Source: Adiantum capillus-veneris | Lineage: Eukaryota; Streptophyta; Polypodiopsida; Polypodiales; Pteridaceae | Direction of reading: 5' to 3' | NCBI GenBank assembly: GCA_014529385.2 | Contig: CM043945.1 | Location: 144,577,741-144,641,740 of the forward strand | DNA: 64,000 nt | In this document: piece after piece, positions 31,933 to 43,499 of the stretch | How positions within the stretch are numbered: the stretch's first letter is position 1 | How the letters are laid out: each line of letters starts with the position of its first letter | Position numbers and translations under genes: made by a program | The notes under the pieces: generated by a model | Told to the model about the DNA's origin: nothing | Database searches by the model: none | The model's input: only the letters and a program-made list of their open reading frames with translations

Positions 31933-32400
31933 ACCTGGAAATAATATCTTCAAGCAAGAACTTGCATACTGAACTTGTAGCTTTGGTACGTAAAGCCTTC
32001 CTTCAACTTGGTTGGTAAGATCTTCTCTGGCAAGAACAATGTACCTCATTTACCAAACACATTCTGGCATTGTAATTAGGTGCACCACCCACTTGTAGTG
32101 CATAGCTAATGGATAGGTGGGATGCAATCCATCTCAATGTTGCTCATTAGAATACTGTTGGCATACTAGGCAAGTCTCCACAAATTGAGCCACATCTTTA
32201 TACATACCTTTCCACCAATAACGATCCTTGATCTTGACAAAGGTTTCCCATATTCCTTTGTGTCCAACACATAAACTCTCATGAAACTCTTTTATCACCT
32301 GTTGTTGAGCTGCTTTGTCGCAAACAACCCGCTGTGATACCCCACTTGGATGCTTTGGTTGCTTCAATAGATGCCATCCCTTAGAAAATAGTCGTAGGCC
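31933..32400 (-). pseudogene. Element A integrase zinc domain and first half of core
   Basis: The H-H-C-C zinc segment is at 32294-32140 (H-E-S-L-C-V-G-H-K-G, then C-L-V-C-Q-Q). The core start follows toward the solo LTR, with frame breaks. It joins the core half at 30588-31434 across the ACCGT duplication. Confidence 0.8.
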
Positions 32401-32536
32401 CTTTTTTTGATCCTCTTATAATCTTTGTCACTCCACCCTTCTTGCCTGGGTTAGAGTGCTAAGGTAGCATCCAATCAAAATCCATTCTCCCTCATAGAAC
32501 TCTTCACAAAATGCTTCAAAAACATGAGCAATAGTA

Positions 32537-33177
32537 CTACAATCTGCGTGAAATTAAGAAGAAGTGTATGCCAACATCATCATTTGTGGTAAGCATCTCT
32601 TCATCATCTTCAAACCTGGCCCTTGATAACATATCTGCAACATGATTATCTCTAATATGACAAAATTCAGGGTTAAGAGACCTAATATAGGCTATCCACC
32701 ATATCATGGCAATGTCCACATTAGAGCAGTTTGCAATCATCCCTATCATCGACAAGCAATCTGTTTCTACCACGACTGAAACTCCAATAAAATATTCTTT
32801 ATAGACCTTAGAGCATTATCAAAGCCCCAAAGTTCTTCCTTAACCTATGGATAACCTTGTCGATGAGAATTGAGTACCTTTGCTCCAAATCTAACTGCAT
32901 ACCTATGTCCTTCTACATCATCTTAACCTATAGCCCACCCAATACTTGTCGGGCTAGTGTCAATTGTTAAGATGACTGACCTTCCACATTTGTAGTCAAT
33001 TTTTCTCAAGGTCGGAGCCTCTAGAAGCATCTTCTTTAGTTTCCTGATAGCCTTCGTGTGAACTTCTTCCCAAACAAACCTTTTGTCTTCCTTAGCAATT
33101 GATATATCACTTTTGCAACATGAGAAAAATGTGGCAACCAAATAAGGTAGAATACACATGCACCCAAAAACAGACAA
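32537..33177 (-). pseudogene. Element A RNase H
   Basis: 33177-32923 contains the end of the RT connection and the RNase H start (V-I-L-T-I-D-T-S-P-T-S-I-G-W-A-I-G, with the first Asp). 32773-32537 contains V-E-T-D-C-L-S-M and the terminal R-D-N-H-V-A-D-M-L-S-R-A. Frames are interrupted between the two parts. Confidence 0.75.
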
Positions 33178-33419
33178 ACTTCAATAACTAAAGAGCATGT
33201 TTCTTTCATTCTTTTGGATAGCTTCAGCTTTAGCTAGACTTGGCCTTCTACCCTCTAGACTGCACATATGCCCCACAATTAGAACCTCTTTAGCACCAAA
33301 AGTTGATTTTTGCCGTGCAAGTGTTAAGTTAACTCCTTCAAGCCTGGATAAAATAGCATCACAATCAACAATATGTTGGGCAACAAACCGGAGGTACCCC
33401 TTTGATCTTTTTCCTCATC

Positions 33420-34034
33420 TTTGGACCCTTCTTCACATCCTTTAATTGGTAGATCATCAATGAAAGGCATAGTAACATGAGGGGTAAAGTCCCTTATACC
33501 TTATTCATGCCGTTCATCATATGAGCTACATAATCAGTAGCACCCTGTGGCAGAGTGCACATCCTTACCAAACCGAGAGGAGTGTGCATTGTAGTAGGAT
33601 CCCTGCTCTCCAAAGAATATCAAAATTGATCGTATTCAGAGTAAAAATCACCCGTAGAGTAAATAGATCTCCTTGCAAAGGCCTTAGCAAATTCGTCCAC
33701 AGTTGGACCAGTACCCACATTGCGGATTGTTACCTTGTTAACCAACTGCATATCATGTATGAACCTTAAAGTGCCATTTTTCTTCGGAACAGTGAACCAC
33801 CGATTGGAGTAAGGTGCACATGATGGCTCCAAAATACCCATCTGTATCTTCTCATTAAGAAAATCAATAAGCTTTGGCAAGTGAATCTTAGGAACTGGAA
33901 TAGGGCATAAGCTCCATGGCATGTGAGGAATAATGAATATAACCATAGGTGAAACAACACTTGGATCCACTCATCCAATTTCACTTGGCTCAAAAGAAAA
34001 AGCTTTACCATGTTTTTCTAGCATACCTTGAAAG
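33420..34034 (-). pseudogene. Element A reverse transcriptase
   Basis: 33970-33620 covers the RT fingers (P-K-K-N-G-T-L-R-F-I-H-D, then Y-S-T-G-D-F-Y). In a broken frame toward 33430 come L-P-Q-G-A-T and the active-site box M-P-F-I-D-D-L-P. This RT variant (F-I-D-D after M-P) differs from those in elements B, D and E, so A belongs to another Ty3/gypsy lineage that I cannot name with confidence. Confidence 0.75.
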
Positions 34035-34168
34035 CATTTGATTTCCTCTTTGTTAAGGAACTAGCTTCTCCAATCTTTAGCTACTCCAATGTCTCCTTAG
34101 TAAACTTATGTCCAAAGTTCTTTGGATTTTTGAGCATAGGCTGTTAAGAAACTTCCTTGATCGCCCCA

Positions 34169-34785
34169 TCACTTCCTTTCGGTAGAGGTGTAGCCATGTC
34201 TCACTTTCTTTACAACAGTCTTGTACTTCACCTCTACCTGTGCTTCAACTGATTTACCCATATCATCCTCAATATGCATAAGCGCCTCATATATGTCCAA
34301 CTCTTCATACATGTCCATTGAGTGCACTTTAACAACTTCAGTTCCACTTTGTAGTCTGTATTGCCTGATCTCCTCAAGCTCTGACATAGTGTCAGCATAA
34401 GAAACCTCTTTGAAGATTCCTAAAATCACATCATCTGGTTCAAGCACATCACATCCTTGCAATTCACTTTGAATACTTGAAACATATTGCTTTTCCCACT
34501 GAAGCAAATCACTAAATTTCCTCTAAGATACTGAACCCTCAAATGTCAATCCCAAAAATCCTAAAGAGAAATCTTCTCTTTGCGAGAACTTCTCCTCACC
34601 TATACCACCATAGTCTTGCTTTATAGTGACACCTCAAAAAAATCCTGTGCAAACTTGTGTTCTTTGAAATTCTTTGCGTATCTTTTGTAATGGATGATAA
34701 CGTAAACTATCTTTATTCTTGGTATGGTCAACACATACAAGCATAAATTGAACAACTTTTTTACCATCTTGGCTCCAAATCCTTG
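34169..34785 (-). pseudogene. Element A protease end and PR-RT linker (left piece)
   Basis: 34785-34634 continues the protease tail (A-R-I-W-S-Q-D-G-K-K-V-V-Q-F), whose upstream half lies at 57773-57967 on the other side of element B. 34507-34169 is an acidic linker. Removing B and one CATAG copy restores the frame between the halves. Confidence 0.75.
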
Positions 34786-34790
34786 CATAG

Positions 34791-34913
34791 TGTAAGGACA
34801 TGGGTCCTACGGGCAAGGCCACCGGCACGATCGGACAGTGTGTACGCTAGGGGGAGGCTATAAGATAGCATGGTTGGGTGGAGACTAGCATACGCATTAC
34901 TCTCGCCCTTTCA
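34791..34913 (+). repeat. 5' LTR of element B
   Basis: 123 bp, TGTAAGGACATGGG to CCCTTTCA, with a TATA-like CTATAAG near 34857. Preceded by CATAG, followed by C and the primer-binding site TGGTATCCGAGC, one base different from the usual initiator-Met site. Confidence 0.95.
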
Positions 34914-35550
34914 CTGGTATCCGAGCTATTCTTGGGAAAGGGAAAAAGAGGGTTGCATGTGCATCTTCTCTCCCACAATCTATAGGCGACCACGCAACGG
35001 GTGACTAAGATGGGCAACCAAGACCGGCAACTCTACGACACCAAGCCTCTATTGGCACCGTTGGCTACACGCGTAGGAAAGCCCTCTAGACCATTGCATG
35101 AAGGAGGGTTGAAACCACCCCATGAGGGTAAGAGGCCAACACTTTACCATCCAATCTATTGAGCCTTGTTGTGTATAACTAGGAAAGATAGCATACTTGT
35201 TGTTGACAAGGAAAGCTAGAAGAAAGGAAAGCTACAAACTTAAACTTCAAGGAAGTAGTTTTACCCTTACTTTTCACTTCTTAGAGAAAGGAAAGTTTTC
35301 CTCCAAAAATTCTTTTTTCTTCAAGGAGGAAGCTTCAAAGTGAACAAAACCCTTCACAAAAATGATGAGTTTTTGTGAAGAATCAACGAAGGTGTTCTTA
35401 CGACAAACAAGACGTGAAGCGCTACAATTTTGCAAGGCAAGGTTCGCATGCAACACAAAAGTCACCGAGCATAAAAACACAAAGACTTCAAGCTTTACAA
35501 GGTACAAGTTGACATTTTTTTCTCTCTCTTTACATTAGTGTGTGTTTACC

Positions 35551-36789
35551 ATGGCAACCAAGGATATTCCACCTATACACACTTTTGATTTTGAGCACGT
35601 ACACCAAAATTCGGACCACACGGGTGCTACTGATGTTAATATGCCTAACGATGATGATCTAGGAGATCATGGCTTTGGATATGGCTGCTTTCAAGACTTT
35701 GGAAAATCACCAAAGCGTACTTGAATGTAATCTCTCTGCACTAAATACAAATGTTACCAATCTTACTAAGCTACTTGTGAAATTTATGAATTCACAAACG
35801 GCTCAAGGAGCCCCAGGTGGCACGGTTCAAGGAAACCAAGCTTGCATGACTTAAGGAGTTCAAGAGACAAGCGCTTCAAAAGATGTAGAAGGTAGCAATG
35901 CATTGCTTAAGAATATCACCATTCCTGAGTTTCATGGTGAAGAGCGTGATCGCAACAAGGATGCGATCAATACGTTCTTACACAAATGGAGTGATATTCA
36001 TAGGTTGAGACACACCATGGATATAAAGACGGTTGTGGAAACAAGTTTATCTCTTAAAGGCAAGGCCTATAGGTGGTGGATGACATTTCCAATAGATGCT
36101 CGTCCTTCGTCTTGGGCTGCGTTTCAAGCTTCTTTCTCCAAAGAGTTTTTGGACTCCAATGAAGAAGATAGGAATTAGTTAGCATGGGATGCATGCCGCA
36201 TGTCTGGCCTCTCTCTCACTCAATACCTTTCCAAGTATAAGAAAATCATATTAAAACTAGAAGGTCTAGATGAATTCCAAAAGATACGGGGTTTTAATAG
36301 GGGTCTTGACAAAGACTATCGTATTCATGTCAAGACCCAACATCCGAAAACTTTGGAAGAAGCCATCGGTCATGCCCAAAGATATGATGATGACAAAGAG
36401 AGAAAGGGAAATGTTTCCTACTCTAAGAATAATTTTGCTAAGAGTAGTGTGGGTAAGAACCAATGACGAGGTAGATCTCCCACATGTTCCAAGAAGAATA
36501 AGAGACAATCTATCCCTCCACGCCTACAAGAGGCTAAGAAGCCTAAGCAATCACGAGATACTCCACATGGATCTCTCAGCACTGCTGATTTTGAGCGTGC
36601 AAAGAAATACAATTTGTGTTTCAAATGTCTTTTGGACCAACATAACAAGAAGGATTGTCCTCTTTTGCAAGGCAAAGAAAAGGCCATGCACACGGTGCAA
36701 CGCCTCACATTAGATTCATCTCCTAAATATTATACTGTAGATGTTCTTCATATGGAAGAAAAGCACAAGTGTTGTGTGCTTGCTTCAAT
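35551..36789 (+). pseudogene. Element B gag
   Basis: The ATG at 35551 follows the leader. The N-terminal part shifts frame near 35690. The core gag domain is 35903-36178 (W-S-D-I-H-R-L, Y-R-W-W-M-T-F-P) and continues after a TAG stop in 36200-36466 (L-S-L-T-Q-Y-L-S-K-Y). The zinc knuckle C-F-K-C-L-L-D-Q-H-N-K-K-D-C is at about 36617-36660. The frame then runs to the insertion of element C at 36795 and resumes beyond it in protease. Confidence 0.85.
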
Positions 36790-36794
36790 GTGGC

Positions 36795-37283
36795 TGTTAT
36801 GGAATTGATATCTTATTATTTATTGCATCTCTGACAGGTGGAAAAGGCTTGACCGAGCTAAGCTATTGCAAAAGGATATCATATTTTATGTACATTTCAT
36901 TATTCAAGTGCTCTTTATGAGCTTTGGCCATTTATGACCAGCCGGCCAGTTTGTACTCACTTTGACCATTCAAGAATCTATAAATTAAATATGTGCAAGA
37001 GGGAAATGGTCACTCTTGCATGGGGGGAGATTGCACCCAGTGTCTGTGTACTTCTTCTCTCCTCTCCTCTCTTCTCTCTCGCCGTGTCGGCGTAGTACTC
37101 CGCTCTAGGAGGTGCACCTACACGCGTTCTGTCACTCTCTCTCGCTCTCTATCTCTATTTGTTCGTGTATATCGTCGATTATGCATCTATGTGGTTGCCA
37201 GGTATGTCGATTAGTCTATTCTATGGTTTGTAGTATGCTATTTCGGGTATTTTGCAGGGAACTCCATGCTTCCGGTTGTAGCA
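36795..37283 (+). repeat. 5' LTR of element C
   Basis: 489 bp, TGTTATGGAATT to TTGTAGCA. A TATA-like TCTATAAATTAAAT lies near 36977-36990. The inner edge is G then the primer-binding site at 37285. Confidence 0.95.
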
Positions 37284-37296
37284 GTGGTATCAGAGC

Positions 37297-38349
37297 TGAG
37301 GCTACGCTCCCAGACTGAACAATCTGAGAAGCAACAATTAAGTGGTTTTTCTTTCTTATGTTTGCAGATTTTGCTAATTGCTTCACTTAATGTTGATTGC
37401 ATGATACAATTAATGTTTTCTGGTCGAAATTTAAGAGAGTCCTTTCTTTATCACCATAATTTAGTGCTTGTTAATGTAAATATTGTGTTAATTAAACACA
37501 AAAAAACATGGATTAAGCTAAAAATCACGTCGAGATGATTAGTTGCGACAAAGAGAAGTAATACATAGCATTTAGTAGGTCGATATTAAAGAGAGCAGAA
37601 TCTTACTCGAGAGGGCCTAGCGACAGTTTACATTACAGGATTACGAGGCAACATTTTAAGGTTTTACAAAGGTTAAACGGCTTAGACAAGAATACCAGAT
37701 CAGAAGATTAAGAATTCCAAGTGAACTTTTGATGTTGTGTTTAGACTTGAGCCCGGGATGATGAAGAGGAGAGAGTTATAATCATAATCGTTAGCAGGAA
37801 GCAACGCATGCCTGCTGTGGAAAGCCCCATATGCGACTGCCTTGGTCGCCATTGCTCGAGGAAGAATAGAGGCGTTCACTCGTTGCAATTATTGGAGGTT
37901 GGCCTTACTAGAGTACCGCACAAGCCAAGCCTGGTTTTAGTCGTCAACAACCAGTGACCTCCATACCCTGCCATGCACGAACCTCATCCTTCCATTAGTG
38001 TGTGGGGCACTAAACCTATGGGTTTGGAGCTGTCCAACTTCACCTCCCATTATTTTAGTTGGCTTGCACGCTTTAATATTATTTCACTAATAGCGTTTTG
38101 CAAGAATTTCATGCGCTACAGCTTCAGCGTGACCACTAATACCTGCGGTGCCGCCACAATCTTTTCTCTCTCTCTCTTTCTCTCTCCGTCGCAACTTCAC
38201 CCATGCAGCCGCAGGTATCACTCTCAGCCAACCGCTATATTTCTCTGCCTGCTCTCAGTCAACCAGTGTTTCTCACACTCTCTCTCAGCCAATCAAAGTT
38301 CGCACGCTCTTTCTCTCATTCTCAGGGCTCCTATTTGGCCAACTGCCAT

Positions 38350-38422
<73 letters not shown>

Positions 38423-38861
38423 TAACCGCCTCTGCCCACAATATCTCTCTCGCGCCTCGTGGCACCCACACCATCCACTCTCCCCCTGCCAACCACCGGC
38501 GTCGCCATCAACTCGAGCTGCCAACCAACTTACTTCTCTCTCGCTCTCTCAGCAACATGCAGTCCACCAACTACAGTCTTCCAATCATTGTCGATAACCC
38601 CCCCCCCTTCCCCCCCTCCAGTTGCTTATGTGGCACAATACACTCACCGTCCAGGCATGGTAGGATACTGAAGTTCCACAGGCAGTTTGTAGTAAACCCC
38701 GCCAACCGTTTCAGCTCGTCAAAGAGTAGTGGTCCTCGTGACCTATAATTTTTCTGCCAACCATCTTCATGCAGAGGGTCGACATGCTGCCACCACGTGT
38801 GTGTACACCATCCCCTCCCCTCCTCTTTCTCTCGCTCTGGATTTTTTTTGAGCCGCCATCC

Positions 38862-38903
<42 letters not shown>

Positions 38904-39143
38904 CGCCCACACCATGCAGAGGATGGCTACCTACTCTCTCTTTGTCTCAGTTGTACTGCCATCCGCCTCGTACCCTCATGCAAACGACCTTCTCTCTCTC
39001 AGAGCCTCCGCCAACCATCTCTCTCTCTCTCTCTCATACACACAGATGCACACATACCAACACGATAAATCCCTATACTCATTAAGATCTTGCTACCATG
39101 TAAAGGAGAAACTCTTCCCGTACTGATAAAATTTGTGAAGGGA
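37297..39143. other. Element C interior, left part: CT-rich, unidentified
   Basis: CT microsatellites at about 38356-38417 and 38868-38898 generate spurious S-L-S-L frames. On the minus strand, 37888-37700 could be the start of another captured gene (M-A-T-K-A-V-A-Y-G-A-F-H-S-R-H), but I do not recognise it and it has no supporting splice structure. Confidence 0.5.
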
Positions 39144-39830
39144 AGTACCAGAGTGGATAAACTTCCAAACTCCAAGGAGCTGATACAAAATTATCCGATA
39201 GTGCTCTGGAGAGAGATCATTGTTGGCTTTGACAATGTGGTGCAGATCAGATTCCATAAGCTCAAAGACCACCTATATATCTTGCAACTCCCTCGATGAA
39301 GGTGGTAATATGATGTGCTTAATCTCGACAATGCTGGGATGCCGCAAACACCTAAGAATCCCGATTTCACGTAAAAGGAAAGTCTTCAGCTGGGTAGAGA
39401 TTCTCACAGGGCTAACTTCAACCTTGTCTCCTTTCTTGAGGTCACATAAGAAGCTGGCAGTCTGGCCCTTTACATTATTGATGAGAAACTCGAGCGATCC
39501 GGAGGCTACAGTACTTGGGGGGGATGCAATCGACATGTACGCAGGTTTGCTACCACTGCCAGCAACTCGAAGCTGCACATACTGGCCGGGCCGAGTGTGG
39601 CCTTTGATGAGAGCAGGGCTAGCGCTGATGTCGAGCACAATAGAGTAGATTTGTTCAGCTGATAGTTCGATGCTAGTGAGAGGAGCCTCGACGAGGGATA
39701 TGTCAAGGGCGAATGCGACACCAACATGCGTTCTTTTGGGAGGGTAGCAGCGGTGGCGGACTTGAAAGCTCTGCTGTAAAGAATGCCAATGGCGAGCAAG
39801 AGAAGAATTAGGGTTGATGAAGCGAGCCAA
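39144..39830 (-). pseudogene. Captured fusion: ferredoxin-reductase-like oxidoreductase and MAP kinase pieces
   Basis: One uninterrupted minus-strand frame (39830-39273, 185 codons) joins two unrelated proteins. Codons before about 39405 resemble the N-terminal FAD-binding domain of plant pKIWI502/At1g15140-type oxidoreductases: A-P-L-T-S-I-E, then P-G-Q-Y-V-Q-L-R-V, S-I-A-S-P-P-S, L-K-K-G-D-K-V-E-V-S-P-V. From about 39375 the frame reads as a plant MAP kinase, subdomains III-V: L-L-R-E-I, L-R-H-P-S-I-V-E-I-K-H-I-I-L-P-P. After a TAG at 39273 the same frame goes on with V-V-F-E-L-M-E-S-D-L-H to about 39144. Catalytic and nucleotide-binding parts of both are missing. The fusion is antisense to the element's LTRs and is presumed non-functional. 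Confidence 0.8.
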
Positions 39831-40016
39831 CGTGGATGGCTACGCAAGCCATGGCTACCTTTGCCACCCACATCTTGAACTACAGAGGAAACTGCACGCT
39901 CTATCCACGAGAAGAGGTAATCTACGACATCTCTTCATGGACTCTCACTATCTTCCTCGCCCTCGCGACTCTCTGTGAAGCCAACTGAATGCCAAGAACA
40001 GGCTAATTAGCCTTAT

Positions 40017-40064
<48 letters not shown>

Positions 40065-40300
40065 GTTGACTTGGTACAGAAGCGGACCTCGACGAAGCTT
40101 TTCCAGACTCTCAACGACAACAGGCCGCTATCGGGCATCCTCGGGCAGTGACGACGATGATGATTTCAGCCTGAAGATTTTTTTATATTTTTCTTATTTT
40201 ATTTATTTATACTTTACTTCATTTTATTTGGTATCCAGAAATTGTATTAAATCCATAAAGGTTGTCTGAGTTTGGTCCCATAGGACTTTGAAGACGCGTA
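39831..40300 (-). other. Element C interior: possible further captured sequence
   Basis: On the minus strand 39871-39750 reads a basic stretch followed by a hydrophobic helix (S-T-L-I-L-L-L-L-A-I-G-I-L-Y), preceded by a Glu/Ser-rich segment to about 40000. This could be part of a membrane protein, but I recognise no family. A CT run lies at 40023-40062. A plus-strand frame at 40066-40269 with five Asp in a row is likewise unassigned. Confidence 0.25.
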
Positions 40301-41617
40301 ATATAACATTTCATTTTGCTATCCTCTTCCCCCTCCCACTATGACTCCTTCTGACGATAGACATTGAGGATGCTCTTCGATGCCCACGGCAATACTTTCT
40401 CCAATGTCGGAGACCCACACACATTGTCGACGACAATATTGCTTTTCATCACAACTTTAGGCTATGGCTAATATGGCCAATGAAATATCTCTATAATGTG
40501 ACCAATATTTCTGATATATGTTATTTTTCAATAAGGGTTTTCTTCACATTCTCTTTATTTGGCATAAAGGTTGCCCTGCTAAATCACTTTTTCCCTTAGA
40601 GCTCAAAATACGAAACCGGAATTAGAAGACATAAATAATTCAAATTTCCCTTCGCACTTAAACCCAATGGCTCGTGTAGCCCATAACTCTTGAACAAAAT
40701 TTGGTTTGAAAACATAGCTGTATAATAATATATATATTTATTCATTTTATTTTTCTTGTAATGAATGCTCTCTAGCACATATGATGGTGCCATTGTTCAT
40801 AAAAATCTTTCCAGAAAAGCACGATAAGCCACCAACTAATTGCCTTCCTAAGAGAAAGGTAATAGACCATGAAGTTAGTGGTACTTAACCGCTTGCATAT
40901 TTCAAGAGTTTCTCATGAATATCGATGTTCCATACTTCAGTGGCTTCTGAATTTTAAACTCTACCTAGCTCAATGTAAACAATAATTTACTTCTCATGAG
41001 TCATGTGCCTCTTAACTTATTTTGATACTATCCTGCCCTACATTGTCACCAATTATCAAGTATAAACACAAAAATCTCTCTCTCATCTTTATTTGCAGAT
41101 CCCAACATTTTCAATTGTTTTTAGTGCTTTGTTTTTTTTAATAGAAAAGTTATGCAGATAAATCTAACTATAATGGTCTCATATCAAAATCCAAGTATGA
41201 CACTCCTTAATGCATTCAAATTAATACCCCTCTTGAAACATTATTACAATGCCAGTGCAACTTTCTATTATTTGTGCCTATTCCCCCCACACACACACTG
41301 TTATATATATATGTTCAAAAACAGTATACACTCCTTGTATGTACATGAAATACATTCCTCTTTTCATATTTCATTTCTCGGCATTGTGTTCTAAGCTGCA
41401 TACTCAAACATGACTTCTAATGGTATTGAAAGGAAATTTTTACTGAGCTCACTTGTCCATAAGCTATGGAGCTACTCATGCGAGCTAAGGTGCTTTGGGA
41501 TACTAGAAAAATTGTTTGTAAGTACTTTGTCACATAAGCATACTCCAATTTTGTGTCAAACAGGTAGTAGATGTTTTGTTTTTTATGCCTTGTCTAGTCC
41601 ATTGGTCATAAGCACAC

Positions 41618-41809
41618 AGATTCGCCGATTTAGACAGTGTGTAGATACTCATCTTAGTGCAGATCCACCGATTTAGGCAGCACATTGAACATTACAGTTT
41701 CATGATTTTTAAACAATATCAAATGCAGATTCGCTGATTTAGGCAGCATTAGTGCAGATTCGCCGATTTAGGCAGCACATAAGGTGTAGATTCGCCGGTT
41801 TAGGCAACA
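41618..41809 (+). repeat. Five copies of a 22-bp repeat in element C
   Basis: Irregularly spaced direct copies of AGATTCGCCGATTTAGGCAG plus CA start at 41618, 41661, 41727, 41756 and 41788, each with zero to four changes. Spacers range from 7 to 44 bp. They lie about 450 bp before the 3' LTR. Function unknown. Confidence 0.85.
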
Positions 41810-42256
41810 CCAATCACAAAATCATGCTGCAGTGGCTGGCCACCACTGCAGCTGGTATGATTTTGTTACCCGGATACAGAATGAAAGTGATTTGGATTTG
41901 GACTTATATTGTGGAATTGGAATTGGAATTGGATTGGGATTTGGTATCTGATGATTACTTTATCATGGCAGTGTTTATGTGATGAGACTCGACATTATGA
42001 GACTGATGATGAGTGTGACCAATGATATCCTGATTCATCAGGGTATGACATATACTGCTTATTCTAGTGGTATGGGACACTAGAATAGGTAGTATGTGGA
42101 TGACGGCAAGCATAAGCTAATGTTGTTTAGTTTCATAAATTTTTCTTTCATTATGTGATGTTTTTGACACAACATACTAGTCACTGTTTTTGACAAGTAT
42201 TGTTTGCAGATTTTTATCTTCGCAACTGAGGACAGTTGCTTTCCAACAGAGAGGTA
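41810..42256 (+). other. Element C interior, right end and polypurine tract
   Basis: No gene. The polypurine tract CAGAGAGGTA (42247-42256) primes plus-strand synthesis immediately before the 3' LTR. Confidence 0.7.
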
Positions 42257-42745
42257 TGTTATGGAATTGATATCTTATTATTTATTGCAGCTGTGACAGG
42301 TGGAAAAGGCTTGACCGAGCTAAGCTATTGCAAAAGGATATCATATTTTATGTACATTTTATTATTCAAGTGCTCTTTATGAGCTTTGGCCATTTATGAA
42401 CGGCCGGCCAGTTTGTACTCACTTTGACCATTCAAGAATCTATAAATTAAATACGTGCAAGAGGGAAATGGTCACTCTTGCACGGGGGGAGATTGCACCC
42501 AGTGTCTGTGTACTTCTTCTCTCCTCTCCTCTCTTCTCTCTCACCGTGTCGGCGTAGTACTCCGCTCTAGGAGGTGCACCTACACGCGTTCTGTCACTCT
42601 CTCCCGCTCTCTATCTCTATTTGTTCGTGTATATCGTCGATTATGCGTCTATGTGGTTGCCAGGTATGTCGATTAGTCTATTCTATGGTTTGTAGTATGC
42701 TATTTCGGGTATTTTGCAGGGAACTCCATGCTTCCGGTTGTAGCA
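42257..42745 (+). repeat. 3' LTR of element C
   Basis: 489 bp, about 98% identical to the 5' LTR, followed by the second GTGGC duplication and then element B protease in frame. Confidence 0.95.
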
Positions 42746-42750
42746 GTGGC

Positions 42751-43405
42751 AGCCCACCTTTGGCCCCCGTGCATTGATTCGCATGCATGGCACTATTAAT
42801 GGACAACGTGTTCGTATTTTAGTGGATGGTGGTGCAACTCATAACTTCCTGAACTATAAGCTAGTCATGAAATTGAATCTTACACAGACTCCCTGCTTCC
42901 ACAAGTATGTGGTAGAACAGATGTCTGAAATGATAAAGAAGTATGGGACACGGTAGTTCAAGGGGTTGAGCTTATTGTTCAAGATTATACGATGACCCTT
43001 GAATTTCAAGTTATGAACATGGACCGTGCTGATGTAGTTTTAGGACGGGAGTGGCTGCATGGTTTAGGAAACACATTGCACACTAGTTATGAACACAACT
43101 CCCTATCCTTTATGGCCAATGGTAAACATGTGCTTTTGCTTGGTGAGAAAAATATACCATTTGCACCTCTTATATGTACATCGGAGCTTTCTATTTTACA
43201 GAATGTAGATTTAATAGATGAAGTCTTTTTGTGTTACTGCTTGTCTTTAAGTCTTGTGAATTCTCAAAAGCAAAGTGCTGTGAATTCTAGTTATGATATG
43301 CAAAGTGCAATGAACTTTAATGATAAGCAAAGTGTTTACAACTCTAAAGAGCAAAGTACTCTCAATTTTAATTCTATTGAGCAACGTGTAACTGTTGTAA
43401 AATAA
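42751..43405 (+). pseudogene. Element B aspartic protease
   Basis: Starts directly after the GTGGC duplication. The catalytic motif is I-L-V-D-G-G-A-T-H-N-F (D-G-G where D-S-G is usual, a common variant in chromoviruses). After a TAG near 42954 the fold ends with A-D-V-V-L-G-R-E-W-L in 42992-43405. A low-complexity N/S/Q-rich linker follows. Confidence 0.85.
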
Positions 43406-43499
43406 ACATTACATGAATTACAAGATTCTCCATCCCAAGATAACTCTAGTTTACTTTCTCCTTTTGCACGACAAAAGCTGACTCACTTAGTCATGGAGT

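Larger units (their letters stand above)
36795..42745 (+). mobile_element. Element C: non-autonomous LTR element carrying host gene fragments
   Basis: Two 489-bp LTRs (36795-37283, 42257-42745; about ten differences by eye) lie inside the duplication GTGGC (36790-36794, 42746-42750). A perfect primer-binding site TGGTATCAGAGC lies at 37285-37296 and a polypurine tract CAGAGAGGTA abuts the 3' LTR. The 4.97-kb interior has no gag, protease, RT or integrase. It holds CT-rich runs, an antisense oxidoreductase/MAP-kinase fusion (39144-39830), a five-copy 22-bp repeat (41618-41809) and unexplained sequence. Mobilisation must have used enzymes supplied in trans. It disrupts element B between gag and protease. 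Confidence 0.95.

Noticed and set aside
38148-39068. Several 60-150 codon Ser/Leu-rich frames in element C
   Set aside because: They follow CT runs and have no conserved features.
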